A stretch of 64,000 bases of DNA. Origin: Streptomyces sp. WM4235 (GTDB lineage: Bacteria > Actinomycetota > Actinomycetes > Streptomycetales > Streptomycetaceae). The first letter of the stretch is position 1; each line of letters begins with the position of its first letter. Shown here piece by piece: positions 17,400-27,716 of the stretch. Below the pieces are notes generated by a model. That model searched no databases. It was given only the letters and a program-made list of their open reading frames with translations, and was not told the origin of the DNA. Location of the stretch: assembly GCF_001279725.1 (NCBI RefSeq), contig NZ_LGDE01000112.1, positions 124,001 to 188,000 of the forward strand. The letters run 5' to 3'. The position numbers and the translations under genes were made by a program.

Positions 17400-18089
17400 G
17401 TGGCGGTGCGGAGATTCGGAGTGCTGACGACGACGGGGACCGTGGCGGGAGTGCCGGCGCAGCGGGCCGCCCACGAGAGACCCGCCCGGGCCGGGGGCAC
17501 CGCCGTGCGCGACCTGCGCGGCCGGGGCACGCACGGACCGCGCGGGCTCGACTTCGCCGACGGGGACATCGTCGTGGTGTCCGGCCTGCCGGGCGGCGGC
17601 AAGAGCACCCTGATCAAGCGGGCCGCGACCGGCGGCATCGACTCCCAGGACACCCGCGAACGCTGGGAGCGGCGCATGCCCGACGCGCTTCCCTACGCGG
17701 CCTACCGACCGCTGGTCCGCGTCGCGCACTACCGGGGACTGTGGCGGGCCCTGCGCTCCGGGGCCTCGGTCGTGGTCCACGACTGCGGCACCCAGACCTG
17801 GGTGCGGGGACTGCTCGCCGGGTTCGCCCGACGCCGGAACCGGTCCCTGCACCTGCTGCTCCTCGACACCACCCCGCAGGAGGCCCTGGCCGGGCAGGAG
17901 GCACGGGGCCGGCGGGTGTCCGCGTACGCCTTCTCCCGTCACCGCGGCGCGGCGGACCGGCTCCTGCGCGACGCCGAGTCGGGCAGCCTCCCGCGCGGCT
18001 GCGCGTCGGTGGTCCTCCTGGACCGCGCCGCCGCCTCGGGCATCACCCGCATCGCCTTCGCCCCCGCGCCGCCCGCCCCCGGCGCCTGA
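17400..18089 (+). CDS. P-loop NTPase, small kinase-like AAA protein
   Basis: A 229-residue cytosolic protein. The Walker A loop GLPGGGKSTL is at about residues 66-75, preceded by the strand GDIVVVSG. A later strand VVVHDCGTQ (about 121-129) may serve as Walker B, and HLLLLDTTPQEALAGQEARGR resembles a nucleotide-kinase lid region. The overall build suits a small zeta-toxin/kinase-type P-loop phosphotransferase of unknown substrate. GTG 17400 is chosen because GGGGGAGG (17384-17391) lies 8 bp upstream; upstream open frame overlaps the riboswitch region. It is divergent from gcvT. Confidence 0.78.
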   Translation: MAVRRFGVLTTTGTVAGVPAQRAAHERPARAGGTAVRDLRGRGTHGPRGLDFADGDIVVVSGLPGGGKSTLIKRAATGGIDSQDTRERWERRMPDALPYAAYRPLVRVAHYRGLWRALRSGASVVVHDCGTQTWVRGLLAGFARRRNRSLHLLLLDTTPQEALAGQEARGRRVSAYAFSRHRGAADRLLRDAESGSLPRGCASVVLLDRAAASGITRIAFAPAPPAPGA

Positions 18090-18146
18090 CGCGCCGGCCC
18101 GGGCGAGGGGGGTCCCCGCCGACCCACTAACCTCGGCACGGCAAAG

Positions 18147-18905
18147 GTGGCGATGGCAGCGGAGGCGTGGATGCACGGCGGCGGGTGGCCCGACAACGAG
18201 CTGGAGCAGGTGCTCGGGGCGGCGCTGGGAGCGGCGGACGCGGGAGCGCGGATCCTGGAGGTCCTCGGCCGCAGCCGGCTCTGGGTGCCGCTGCCGGCCG
18301 GTGGCGCGCCCGACGCCGCCGACCTGACCCTCCCGACGATGCAGATCGGCGGCCAGGCGTACGTCCCCGTCTACAGCTCCGAGGCCCAGTTCCGTTTCTG
18401 CGTCGGCCCCGGCATGGACTTCGCCGTGGCCCCCGCCGTGGAGTTCGCCCGCGGCCTGCCGCCGCAGATCGGCCTCGCCGTGAACCCGGAGGGAGCCGTC
18501 GGCGTCCCGCTGCCCCCGGCCGCCGTCGCGGAACTGTGCCGCACGGGACGGACCCCGCTCGACGGCCCCGCCACCGGCGGTCGCGTCCGCCTCTTCGAGC
18601 CGGACTGGCAGCACGACCCGGTGGACTTCCTCGCCGCGGCCGGCGAGGAGTTCCGTGCCACCGGGGTGGTCGCCGCGGCGCACCGCTGCCTGGCCAGCGT
18701 GGAGGGCGGGGCGCCCGAGTTGTACATCGGTGTCCGACTGGTGGGATGGGATCCCGGGTCGCGGAACGCGCCGATGGAGGCGCTCGGCCGGGCGCTGGCC
18801 CGGGTACCGGCGCCCTGGCCGGTGCAGTTGATCCTCCTGGACGCCGCCGAGGACCCGGTCACGGAGTGGATTCGTGAGCGTGTGCGCCCCTTCTACCTCC
18901 CGTAG
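18147..18905 (+). CDS. SseB-family protein (first of two)
   Basis: A 252-residue protein with an N-terminal SseB domain (LEQVLGAALGAADAGARILEVLGRSRLWVPLP... then LTLPTMQIGGQAYVPVYSSEAQF, about residues 15-85). A C-terminal half ends in the family-like WIRERVRPFYLP. SseB of E. coli was named for enhanced serine sensitivity; the molecular function is unknown. Its place beside the glycine/serine genes is suggestive. Start is either GTG 18147 or ATG 18153; a TAACCT -10-like hexamer at 18128-18133 allows a very short leader. Confidence 0.8.
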   Translation: MAMAAEAWMHGGGWPDNELEQVLGAALGAADAGARILEVLGRSRLWVPLPAGGAPDAADLTLPTMQIGGQAYVPVYSSEAQFRFCVGPGMDFAVAPAVEFARGLPPQIGLAVNPEGAVGVPLPPAAVAELCRTGRTPLDGPATGGRVRLFEPDWQHDPVDFLAAAGEEFRATGVVAAAHRCLASVEGGAPELYIGVRLVGWDPGSRNAPMEALGRALARVPAPWPVQLILLDAAEDPVTEWIRERVRPFYLP

Positions 18906-18991
18906 GGCCGCTTAAGCTGATTACATCTCTTGGCCCCGCTCGCGTGGCCTGGGTAACGGGTGGACGACGGGCGGACGAAGAGGGGTACCGG

Positions 18992-19732
18992 GTGAGTGCG
19001 TCAGGCACGGCCGCGGCCGGGCAGGTCGAGCACATGCTGCGCCAGGTGACTCCCGGGCGCTATGAGAGCTACGAGTCGCTTCTGCACGCCCTGGCCGAGG
19101 GCCGGCTGTGGATGTTGTTGTGGCAGGGGCAGCCGGGTTCACCGGACGCCCAGTACGGGGGGATGGAGGTCGACGGGCTCGGATACGCGCCCTGCGTGAC
19201 CTCCCCGCAGGAACTGGCCGCCAGCGGTTGGAACCGCGGCTACGAGGTGGTCACCGGCCGGGACATCGCCCGCGCCCTCTACCCGGACCGTTGGGGGCTG
19301 TGGCTCAACCCGCACGCCCAGGGCGGCGGCCTCGGACTGCCCTGGGCCGACCTCCGCCGGATCGCGACGGGCCTCGACCGGATGCCCGCCGGACCGCTGC
19401 GCCTGTCGGAGCCCGCCCTGGAGCTCCCGCAGTTCTACGGTCTGCTCACCCAGCACGCGCACCGCACGCCGGCCGTCCGCTCGCTCCGCAGGGCCTGGGT
19501 GCAGCCGTCGCTCGGATCGGCGTACCTCGCCGTCGGGCTCGACCTGTACGACGCCTCCGCGCCCGCGCTGGAGTCCGTCCGGGAGATGATGCGGCAGTCG
19601 GTGGGGGCGGTCCCCGAGGGCATTCCCGTGTGCACCGTCGCGCTGGCCGACGAGCACGACCCGATCGCGATGTGGCTGCGTTCGCAGACCCGCCCCTTCT
19701 ATGACCGCGAGGGCCAGGCGCCCTCGTACTAG
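18992..19732 (+). CDS. SseB-family protein (second of two)
   Basis: A 246-residue protein related to its upstream neighbour: an SseB N-terminal domain (HMLRQVTPGRYESYESLLHALAEGRLWMLLWQG) and a C-terminal domain ending MWLRSQTRPFYD, parallel to RERVRPFYLP of the first copy. The pair probably arose by duplication. GTG 18992 is chosen because AAGAGGGG sits 6-7 bp upstream. It lies 86 bp after the first copy and probably shares its transcript. An 11-bp terminator stem follows the stop. Confidence 0.8.
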   Translation: MSASGTAAAGQVEHMLRQVTPGRYESYESLLHALAEGRLWMLLWQGQPGSPDAQYGGMEVDGLGYAPCVTSPQELAASGWNRGYEVVTGRDIARALYPDRWGLWLNPHAQGGGLGLPWADLRRIATGLDRMPAGPLRLSEPALELPQFYGLLTQHAHRTPAVRSLRRAWVQPSLGSAYLAVGLDLYDASAPALESVREMMRQSVGAVPEGIPVCTVALADEHDPIAMWLRSQTRPFYDREGQAPSY

Positions 19733-19744
19733 AGCGTCCCCCCG

Positions 19745-19772
19745 GGCCTCCGTCGGACCGTCGACGGAGGCC
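19745..19772. terminator. Terminator after the SseB pair
   Basis: GGCCTCCGTCG (19745-19755), 6-base loop, CGACGGAGGCC (19762-19772): a perfect 11-bp stem starting 13 bp after the stop codon. Confidence 0.85.
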
Positions 19773-20382
19773 TTCCGCGTGCCCCCTTCCCCGGCCTCCC
19801 GCGAGAGCGCCCCACCGGGCCCTCTCCAGGGCCTCCCGTCAGGCCGTCCGCGCCCCCGGGGCGTCTTCCGGGGGCCCGCGCGCCCCCGATGTCCGAACGC
19901 CGGGACGGGGCGTGGAGAACACCTCGGGCCGCCGGCGACCGCCGCCCCTCCACAGCCTTCGTCTTGTCCTGATTTCTTCGGTCTTGTGCGTCCAAAAGGC
20001 GTGCGAGTCTTGCGAGTTGGGCGCCATGTCCGGTTCCGTACCGAACAGGCGGTCTTGCTCCGCTGAGACGCGAGTGAAGTCCGGATAACGGGTACCGGGA
20101 CGTCAGATCACGTTTGCGCATCCATTCATCTGCGGGTCTGGCGGCTGGTCGAGCGCCCGATGAAGACTCCCCACCCAAGAGCCGATCAGTCCTTCGGGAC
20201 GCGGTTCGGTTCGTTGACTGCACCTGTTGTTTCGCACGGCACTTTCGCAGCACTTCCCGCACTTCCCGCACCTCACACGCGTTGCGCGTGTCCACGCACT
20301 CCGAGCGCCACTCCGCACCAACGCCGCCACAGCGGCGGGCATGGGCCGGCACACCCGTCGGCCGAGAGGGGTCCCCACCACG
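19773..20382. other. 610-bp leader/promoter region of the oligopeptide transporter operon
   Basis: No supported gene. It holds a short direct repeat (CACTTCCCG repeated near 20250-20270) and a perfect dyad ACACGCG-TTG-CGCGTGT (20275-20291) about 90 bp before the first permease, which could be an operator. The length of the leader suggests regulation at more than one level. Confidence 0.45.
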
Positions 20383-21375
20383 ATGACGGCACCACTGCAT
20401 GACACGGACGCGGAAACACCCGCACCCGTGTCCGTAGCCGACGTCCCTGCCAAGGCCATCGAAGGCCGCTCGCCCGGCCGCATCGCCTGGATGCGGCTCA
20501 AGCGCGACAAGGTCGCGCTGACCGGCGGCGTGGTCGTGATCCTCCTGATCCTGGTGGCCGTCTTCGCGCCGCTGATCGTGAGCCTGCTGGGCCATCCGCC
20601 CAACGAGTTCCACGAAGACATGCTCGACCCGGACTTCGGGACGCCGCTCGGTTCGTTCGGCGGCATGAGCTCCGACTTCCTGCTGGGCGTCGAACCGACC
20701 AACGGGCGCGACGTGTTCAGCCGGATCGTCTACGGCGCCCGCATATCCCTGGTCGTCGCCTTCCTCGCGGCCTTCGTCTCGGTGATCCTCGGCAGCCTGC
20801 TCGGCGCGCTCGCCGGATTCCTGGGCGGCTGGGTCGACGGCGTCATCAGCCGCACCATGGACCTGCTGCTGGCCTTCCCGCAGCTGCTGTTCACCATCGC
20901 CCTCGTGTCCGTGGTCCCCAACTCCCTCTGGGGGTTCGAGGGTTCGGGCGTCCGAATGGGCGTGCTGATCGTCGTCATCGGCTTCTTCGGCTGGCCGTAC
21001 ATCGGCCGCATCGTCCGAGGACAGACGATCTCCCTGCGTGAACGCGAATACGTCGAGGCCGCGCGCAGCCTCGGGGCGGGCCGCGGCTACATCCTGATCA
21101 AGGAGCTGCTGCCCAACCTGGTCGCGCCGATCCTCGTCTACTCGACGCTGATCATCCCGACCAACATCCTGACGGAGGCGGCCCTCAGCTTCCTCGGTGC
21201 CGGCGTCAAGCCGCCCACCGCCTCCTGGGGCAAGATGCTGTCCGACGCCGTCCCCATCTACCAGGACGACCCCATGTACATGGTGGTCCCGGGCCTCACG
21301 ATCTTCATCACCGTCCTGGCGTTCAACCTCTTCGGGGACGGGCTGCGCGACGCACTCGACCCCAAGGGCAGCTGA
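20383..21375 (+). CDS. Peptide ABC transporter permease, OppC/DppC type
   Basis: A 330-residue inner-membrane permease. About 30 cytoplasmic residues are followed by a first span (VALTGGVVVILLILVAVFAPLIV) and the OppC_N region. A periplasmic loop comes next, then the BPD_transp_1 domain with the EAA loop REREYVEAARSLGAGRGYILIKELLPN, which contacts the ATPases. The C-terminus NLFGDGLRDALDPK is diagnostic for this family. The ATG at 20383 follows GAGAGGGG. It is first gene of a five-gene operon (permease, binding protein, permease, ATPase, ATPase). Confidence 0.93.
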   Translation: MTAPLHDTDAETPAPVSVADVPAKAIEGRSPGRIAWMRLKRDKVALTGGVVVILLILVAVFAPLIVSLLGHPPNEFHEDMLDPDFGTPLGSFGGMSSDFLLGVEPTNGRDVFSRIVYGARISLVVAFLAAFVSVILGSLLGALAGFLGGWVDGVISRTMDLLLAFPQLLFTIALVSVVPNSLWGFEGSGVRMGVLIVVIGFFGWPYIGRIVRGQTISLREREYVEAARSLGAGRGYILIKELLPNLVAPILVYSTLIIPTNILTEAALSFLGAGVKPPTASWGKMLSDAVPIYQDDPMYMVVPGLTIFITVLAFNLFGDGLRDALDPKGS

Positions 21376-21415
21376 ACCGCTTCTTCGATTCACCACCTAT
21401 GGAGGTTGGACAACC

Positions 21416-23176
21416 GTGATCCGCAGAAAGCAGGCACTCGCGATCACCGCCGTGGTCGCCGCCCTGTCGATGACCGCCGCGTGTGGCGGTGGCAAGGACG
21501 AGGGCAAGAAGTCCGAGGGCGCGAACGACAAGGGCTACAGCGGTGCCTCCACGGCCCTGGTGAACGCCTCGGACAAGAAGGGCGGCGAGCTGAAGCTCTG
21601 GTCGCCCCAGGACGTCGACTACCTCGACCCGGCGCGCGCCTACTACGGTTTCGTGTGGAACCTGCAGCGCCTCTACATCCGCCAGCTCTTCGCGTACGAC
21701 AGCAAGCCGGGCGCCGCGGGCACCAAGCTGGTCCCGGACCTCGCCGAGGCCGCGCCGGTCCTGAGCAACGACGGCAAGACGTACACCGTCAAGATCAAGG
21801 ACGGCGTGAAGTTCGAGGACGGCACGCCGATCACCTCGAAGGACTTCAAGTACGGCATCGAGCGCGTCTTCGCGCAGGACGTGCTGTCCGGCGGCCCGAC
21901 GTACCTGGTCGACCTGCTCGACCAGGGTCAGAAGTACCCGGGCCCGTACAAGGACACCGACCCGAACAAGATGGGTCTGAAGTCGGTCCAGACGCCGGAC
22001 GACAAGACGATCGTCTTCAACCTGGCCAGCGCCAACTCTGACTTCAACTACCTGCTGGCGATGCCGTCCTCCTCGCCGGTCCCGGCGGCGAAGGACCAGG
22101 GCGCGGGCTACACCAACAAGCCCGTCTCCACCGGCCCCTACAAGGTCGAGAGCTTCACCGCGGGCAAGGGCGCCACCTTCGTCCGCAACGAGAACTGGGA
22201 CCCGAAGACGGACACGATCCGCAAGGGTCTGCCGGACAAGGTCAGCTTCACGGTCACGACCAACCCGGACGACATGGACCAGCGCCTGCTCTCCGGCGAC
22301 ATCGACCTCGCCGTCGACGGCACCGGTGTCCAGCAGGCCGCGAAGAACAAGATCCTCAAGGACGCGAACCTCAAGAAGAACGCGGACAACCCCTTCACGG
22401 GCTACATCCGTTACTTCGCCTTCCCGCAGACGGTCGCGCCGTTCGAGAACATCGAGTGCCGCAAGGCCGTCATCTACGCGGCCGACCCGAAGTCGCTGCA
22501 GAACGCCCGCGGTGGCCCGACCAGCGGTGACCTCGGCGCGAACATGCTGCCGCCCGGCATCCCCGGCTCGGACAAGTCCTTCGACCCGTGGGGCCTGACC
22601 GCCGGCAAGCCGCAGGAGCAGAAGGCCAAGGACGCGCTCAAGGCCTGTGGCAAGCCCGACGGGTTCGAGACCACCATCGCGGTCCGCAACAACCGCGCCC
22701 CCGAGGTCAAGACCGCCGAGTCCCTCCAGGCCTCGCTCGCCAAGGTCGGCATCAAGGCCACGATCGACCAGTACGACGGCAAGCTCTCCTCCTCCACGAT
22801 CGGTTCGCCCGAGAACGTGAAGAAGAAGAACTACGGCATCATCGTCATGGGCTGGGGCGCCGACTACAACTCCGGTTCGGGCTTCCTCCAGCCGCTGGTC
22901 GACGGCTCGTTCATCCTGCCGAACGGCAACAACAACTACACGATGCTGGACGACCCCGAGGTCAACGGCCTGTTCGACAAGGCCGCGAACGCCGCCACCC
23001 CGGACGCCGCCGCTCCGTTCTACACGGACATCAACAAGAAGATCATGGAGAAGGCTCTCTACCTCCCGATCAACTTCGACAAGGCGCTCATCTACCACAA
23101 CCCGCGCCTGACGAACGTCTACTTCAACGACTCGATGGGCCGCATCGACCTCGCTGTCCTGGGCGTCGCCAAGTAG
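21416..23176 (+). CDS. Peptide ABC transporter substrate-binding lipoprotein
   Basis: A 586-residue extracellular solute-binding protein family 5 (OppA/DppA-like). The signal peptide ends in a lipobox (SMTAAC, Cys about residue 23) followed by a Lys/Glu-rich linker. Family hallmarks: LDPARAYYGFVWNLQRLYIRQLF, VKFEDGTPITSKDFKYGIERVF, PVSTGPYKVESF and VMGWGADYNSG. It captures oligopeptides and delivers them to the permeases. The GTG at 21416 follows GGAGG by about 10 bp. A long hairpin after the stop may stabilise this highly expressed segment. Confidence 0.95.
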   Translation: MIRRKQALAITAVVAALSMTAACGGGKDEGKKSEGANDKGYSGASTALVNASDKKGGELKLWSPQDVDYLDPARAYYGFVWNLQRLYIRQLFAYDSKPGAAGTKLVPDLAEAAPVLSNDGKTYTVKIKDGVKFEDGTPITSKDFKYGIERVFAQDVLSGGPTYLVDLLDQGQKYPGPYKDTDPNKMGLKSVQTPDDKTIVFNLASANSDFNYLLAMPSSSPVPAAKDQGAGYTNKPVSTGPYKVESFTAGKGATFVRNENWDPKTDTIRKGLPDKVSFTVTTNPDDMDQRLLSGDIDLAVDGTGVQQAAKNKILKDANLKKNADNPFTGYIRYFAFPQTVAPFENIECRKAVIYAADPKSLQNARGGPTSGDLGANMLPPGIPGSDKSFDPWGLTAGKPQEQKAKDALKACGKPDGFETTIAVRNNRAPEVKTAESLQASLAKVGIKATIDQYDGKLSSSTIGSPENVKKKNYGIIVMGWGADYNSGSGFLQPLVDGSFILPNGNNNYTMLDDPEVNGLFDKAANAATPDAAAPFYTDINKKIMEKALYLPINFDKALIYHNPRLTNVYFNDSMGRIDLAVLGVAK

Positions 23177-23188
23177 TCGTCCCACCGT

Positions 23189-23216
23189 CCGGCGGCCGCT
23201 CCACCGCGGCCGCCGG
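23189..23216 (+). terminator. Intra-operon hairpin after the binding-protein gene
   Basis: CCGGCGGCCGC (23189-23199), loop TCCACC, GCGGCCGCCGG (23206-23216): a perfect 11-bp stem 13 bp after the stop. Inside an operon this more probably acts as a partial terminator or 3'-end stabiliser, raising binding-protein mRNA over the downstream genes. Confidence 0.6.
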
Positions 23217-23298
23217 GCACCAGCAGGCCAGAGCAATTCGCAAGTAAGTGCCTTCACCGCACATGCGCTAGTCCGAAGGGCAGGTGAAGGCCGCAGGC

Positions 23299-23333
23299 GG
23301 CGGCTGTCGTCCCCACAAGGGGCGGCAGCCGCC
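23299..23333 (+). other. Second intra-operon hairpin before the OppB-type permease
   Basis: GGCGGCTG (23299-23306) pairs with CAGCCGCC (23326-23333), extended inward by further GC pairs around an ACAA loop. It ends about 20 bp before the permease start and could restrict ribosome access or processing. Confidence 0.5.
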
Positions 23334-23354
23334 CGCCCCGGGCGGCCGACTGCA

Positions 23355-24352
<998 letters not shown>

Positions 24353-24356
<4 letters not shown>

Positions 24357-25471
24357 CCGAGAACCCCGCCGTTTCGACCGGCACCTCCGGCGAGCCCGCG
24401 TTCGTCCCCGAGCAGGCGAAGGGGGAGACCCGCGCCGGCGACTCCTTCCTCTCCGTACGCGACCTCAAGGTCCACTTCCCGACCGACGACGGCCTCGTCA
24501 AGTCCGTCGACGGGCTCTCCTTCGACCTGGAGCGCGGCAAGACGCTCGGCATCGTCGGCGAGTCCGGCTCGGGCAAGTCGGTGACCTCGCTGGCCATCAT
24601 GGGCCTGCACCGCACCGGCAACGCCCGCAGCCGCCCGCACATCTCCGGGCAGGTCGTGCTCGACGGCGAGGACCTGGTCCAGGCCGACGCCGACCACGTG
24701 CGCAAGCTGCGCGGGCACAAGATGGCGATGGTCTTCCAGGACCCGCTGTCCGCGATGCACCCGTACTACTCGGTGGGCAAGCAGATCATCGAGGCCTACC
24801 GGACCCACCACGACGTCGACAAGAAGACCGCCCGCAAGCGGGCCGTCGAGATGCTCGACCGGGTCGGCATCCCCGAGCCCCACCGGCGCGTGGACGCGTA
24901 CCCCCACGAGTTCTCCGGCGGCATGCGCCAGCGCGCCATGATCGCCATGGCGCTGGTCAACAACCCCGAACTGCTCATCGCGGACGAGCCCACGACCGCC
25001 CTGGACGTCACCGTCCAGGCGCAGATCCTGGACCTCATCCGCGACCTGCAGAAGGAGTTCGGCTCCGCGGTCATCATGATCACGCACGACCTCGGCGTGG
25101 TCGCCGAGATGGCCGACGACATCCTCGTGATGTACGGAGGCCGGTGCGTGGAGCGCGGCACCGCCGAGAAGGTCTTCTACGGCCCCCGGCACCCCTACAC
25201 CTGGGGGCTGCTCGGCTCGATGCCCCGCATCGACCGCGACCAGACCGAGCGGCTGATCCCGGTGAAGGGCTCGCCCCCCAGCCTCATCAACATCCCGAGC
25301 GGCTGCGCGTTCAACCCCCGGTGCCCCTACGCCGACATACCCAAGGGCGGCATCACCCGCACCCAGCGCCCCGAGCTGACCGAGGACGACAGCCGGCACT
25401 GGTCCGCCTGCCACATGTCGCAGGAGGAGCGGACCCGGATCTGGACCGAAGAGATTGCGCCGAAGCTGTGA
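24353..25471 (+). CDS. Peptide ABC transporter ATP-binding protein, OppD/DppD type
   Basis: A 372-residue ATPase. Walker A is GESGSGKSV, the Q-loop is [11 protein letters not shown], the signature is FSGGMRQR, Walker B is [12 protein letters not shown] and the H-loop is [11 protein letters not shown]. The C-terminal oligopeptide-transporter extension contains [10 protein letters not shown], and the later cysteines could contribute to the Fe-S or zinc-like site seen in related proteins. An unusual N-terminal 30 residues precede the ABC core. The GTG 24353 start overlaps the upstream stop. Confidence 0.95.
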
Positions 25472-26580
25472 CCGACATGAACGAGACGGGCGCGGCGGAG
25501 GCCTCCTCCGCGCAGGCCGCGGCGGACACCGCCGAGGAGCCGCTGCTGAAGGTGACCGGGCTGGTCAAGCACTTCCCCATCAACAAGGGGCTGTTGCGCC
25601 GCCAGGCCGGCGCCGTCAAGGCCGTGGACGGCATCGACTTCGACGTCCGGCGGGGTGAGACCCTCGGCATCGTCGGCGAGTCCGGCTGCGGCAAGTCCAC
25701 CATGGGCCGGCTGATCACCCGACTGCTCGAACCGACCGGAGGAAAGGTCGAGTTCGAGGGCCGGGACATCACGCACCTGAGCGTCGCGGGCATGCGCCCG
25801 CTGCGCCGCGACGTGCAGATGATCTTCCAGGACCCGTACGGCTCGCTGAACCCCCGCCACACGGTGGGCACGATCGTCGGGGCGCCCTTCAAGCTCCAGA
25901 AGGTCACCCCCGAGGGCGGCGTCAAGGCCGAGGTCCAGCGGCTGCTCTCGCTGGTGGGCCTCAACCCCGAGCACTACAACCGCTACCCGCACGAGTTCTC
26001 CGGCGGTCAGCGGCAGCGCATCGGCATCGCGCGGGCCCTGGCCCTCAAGCCGAAGCTCGTCGTCGCCGACGAGCCGGTGTCGGCGCTGGACGTCTCGATC
26101 CAGGCCCAGGTGGTGAACCTGCTGGACGACCTCCAGGAGGAACTCGGCCTCACGTACGTGATCATCGCGCACGACCTGTCGGTCATCCGGCACGTCTCGG
26201 ACCGCATCGCGGTGATGTACCTCGGCAAGATCGTGGAGCTGGCCGACCGCAAGTCGCTGTACGAGGCGCCGATGCACCCCTACACGACCGCGCTCATGTC
26301 GGCGGTGCCGGTGCCGGACCCGAGGCGGCGTGGCGCGAAGAGCGGGCGCATCCTGCTCAAGGGCGACGTCCCGTCGCCGATCTCGCCGCCGAGCGGCTGC
26401 CGGTTCCACACCCGGTGCTGGAAGGCCACCGAGCTGTGCACCACGCAGGAGCCGCCGCTGGTGGCCCTGAAGACGGGGCACCAGGTCGCCTGCCACCACC
26501 CGGAGAACGCGCCGGACCAGGCGCCGGGCGACAAGGCGTTGCCGGGCGCCGCCGAAGTGGTGGACACCCCGACGGTGTAG
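25468..26580 (+). CDS. Peptide ABC transporter ATP-binding protein, OppF/DppF type
   Basis: A 370-residue partner ATPase: Walker [12 protein letters not shown]-loop [13 protein letters not shown], signature [15 protein letters not shown], Walker [14 protein letters not shown]-loop [10 protein letters not shown], and the C-terminal [10 protein letters not shown] and CHHPE cysteines. Start GTG 25468 overlaps the OppD stop (GTGA); ATG 25477 is an alternative. The last residues (DTPTV) run into a 21-bp tandem repeat: the TAG stop (26578-26580) occupies the position of TGG or CGG in later repeat units, and the frame continues open for 68 codons of heptad repeat after it. The end of this protein therefore deserves checking. 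Confidence 0.94.
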   Translation: MTDMNETGAAEASSAQAAADTAEEPLLKVTGLVKHFPINKGLLRRQAGAVKAVDGIDFDVRRGETLGIVGESGCGKSTMGRLITRLLEPTGGKVEFEGRDITHLSVAGMRPLRRDVQMIFQDPYGSLNPRHTVGTIVGAPFKLQKVTPEGGVKAEVQRLLSLVGLNPEHYNRYPHEFSGGQRQRIGIARALALKPKLVVADEPVSALDVSIQAQVVNLLDDLQEELGLTYVIIAHDLSVIRHVSDRIAVMYLGKIVELADRKSLYEAPMHPYTTALMSAVPVPDPRRRGAKSGRILLKGDVPSPISPPSGCRFHTRCWKATELCTTQEPPLVALKTGHQVACHHPENAPDQAPGDKALPGAAEVVDTPTV

Positions 26581-26763
26581 CGGGTCGTGACGATGGTCTG
26601 GCGGGTCGTGTCCACGGTCCGGCGGGCCATGTCGACGGTCTGGCGGGTCGTGTCTACGGTTCGGCGGGTCGCGCTGACGGTCCGGTGGGTCGCGTCTACG
26701 GTCCGGTGGGTCGCGTCGATGGTCCGCCGGGCGATGTCGACGGTTCGGCGGGTCGAGACGACC
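26575..26763 (+). repeat. 21-bp tandem repeat, about nine units, encoding a heptad in the oppF frame
   Basis: Units of exactly 21 nt follow one another from 26575, 26596, 26617, 26638, 26659, 26680, 26701, 26722 and 26743. The consensus begins GTCCGGCGGGTCGYG and ends in TCNACG. The first unit is degenerate and contains the oppF stop codon. In the oppF frame each unit reads Val-(Trp/Arg)-(Arg/Trp)-Val-x-(Ser)-Thr, and many differences between units are synonymous (GTC/GTT, TCC/TCG/TCT, CGG/CGC). An open frame from GTG 26587 or ATG 26593 to 26787 would make a 64-66-residue heptad peptide; there is no good ribosome-binding site for it. The gap from 26764 to the next start at 27002 shows nothing else. 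Confidence 0.9.
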
Positions 26764-27001
26764 CGGAGGTATCCGACCCCGGAGTAGCGGCCGGGGTCGG
26801 GTGTGGTGCCGGGGTCCTCGGGCGTACGCGTCCGGGAACCCCGGCACCACTGTGCGTTCCCCGGCCGTGTGCCCCGGCGGCCCGGCGGCCAGACGCCCGG
26901 CGGCCCGGTACCCCGGCGGCCGCCGTTCGCCGCTGCCCGCCGCGGTTCGTCACCGTTCGCCGCCGTCCATCCGCCCGGCGGGCGGACGGCACAATGGGGG
27001 C

Positions 27002-27658
27002 GTGCTCCACGATCTCTTCCCGCCCGGCATCCAGCACGCCCTGGACCTCGCGGGCATTTTTGTCTTCGCCACCGCGGGCGCCCTGCTCGCCGTGCGCAAG
27101 AACTTCGACATCTTCGGCATCGCCGTGCTCGCCCTCGTCACCGCCCTCGGCGGAGGTCTCTTCCGCGATCTCGTCATCGGCGCCGTCCCGCCCGCCGCCT
27201 TCGGGGAGCTCAGCTTCTTCGTGACTCCGTTGATCGCCGCCGGGCTGGTCTTCTTCCTGCACCCGGAGGTCCAGCGGATCAACCGCGCCATCAACGTCTT
27301 CGACGCGGCCGGCCTCGGACTGTTCTGTGTCACGGGCACGACCAAGGCGTACGAGTACGGCCTCGGCCTGACCGCGTCCGCCTCGCTGGGGCTGGCCACG
27401 GCGGTCGGGGGAGGCGTGCTGCGCGACGTGCTGGTCAACGAGGTGCCCTCGCTGCTGCGCGACCGCGAGATGTACGCGGTGCCCGCGGTGGTCGGGGCGT
27501 CGATGGTGGCCCTCTTCATCGCCTTCGACACGCTCAACGGGCTCACCACCGCCGCCGCGATCATCACCACGTTCGTGCTCCGTCTGCTCGCGATCCGGTA
27601 CCACTGGCGGGCGCCGCTGGCCTGGAACCGCCGGTCCGCCGTGGCCGAAGAGCCGTAA
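27002..27658 (+). CDS. TRIC-type (UPF0126) membrane cation channel family protein
   Basis: A 218-residue protein with about seven transmembrane segments and the internal duplication of the family: GGGLFRDLVIG (about residues 48-58) and GGGVLRDVLVN (about 138-148). Prokaryotic TRIC homologues form trimeric potassium-permeable channels. GTG 27002 gives MLHDLFPPGIQHALDLAGIFVFA; a CACAAT -10-like hexamer ends 6 bp upstream, so the mRNA may be leaderless. It is not obviously part of an operon. Confidence 0.9.
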   Translation: MLHDLFPPGIQHALDLAGIFVFATAGALLAVRKNFDIFGIAVLALVTALGGGLFRDLVIGAVPPAAFGELSFFVTPLIAAGLVFFLHPEVQRINRAINVFDAAGLGLFCVTGTTKAYEYGLGLTASASLGLATAVGGGVLRDVLVNEVPSLLRDREMYAVPAVVGASMVALFIAFDTLNGLTTAAAIITTFVLRLLAIRYHWRAPLAWNRRSAVAEEP

Positions 27659-27678
27659 CGCGCACGTAGCAATAGAAA

Positions 27679-27694
27679 GCTACCGCTTAGTAGC
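27679..27694. promoter_or_regulatory. Inverted repeat GCTAC-N6-GTAGC before the thioesterase gene
   Basis: GCTAC (27679-27683) and GTAGC (27690-27694) form a short dyad; a further GTAGC at 27666-27670 pairs alternatively with the same GCTAC. It lies 22-50 bp before the ATG at 27717, in a small AT-richer promoter window. Spacing suits a TetR-type site, which is inference. Confidence 0.4.
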
Positions 27695-27716
27695 ATGCCG
27701 GTGTACCGTCGTTTTC

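Noticed and set aside
26575..26763. CRISPR array
   Set aside because: Units are contiguous with no spacers and the period is 21 bp; no cas genes are present.
26587..26787. Heptad-repeat ORF as an independent gene
   Set aside because: No ribosome-binding site or promoter seen; reported as a repeat and as a possible OppF tail instead.
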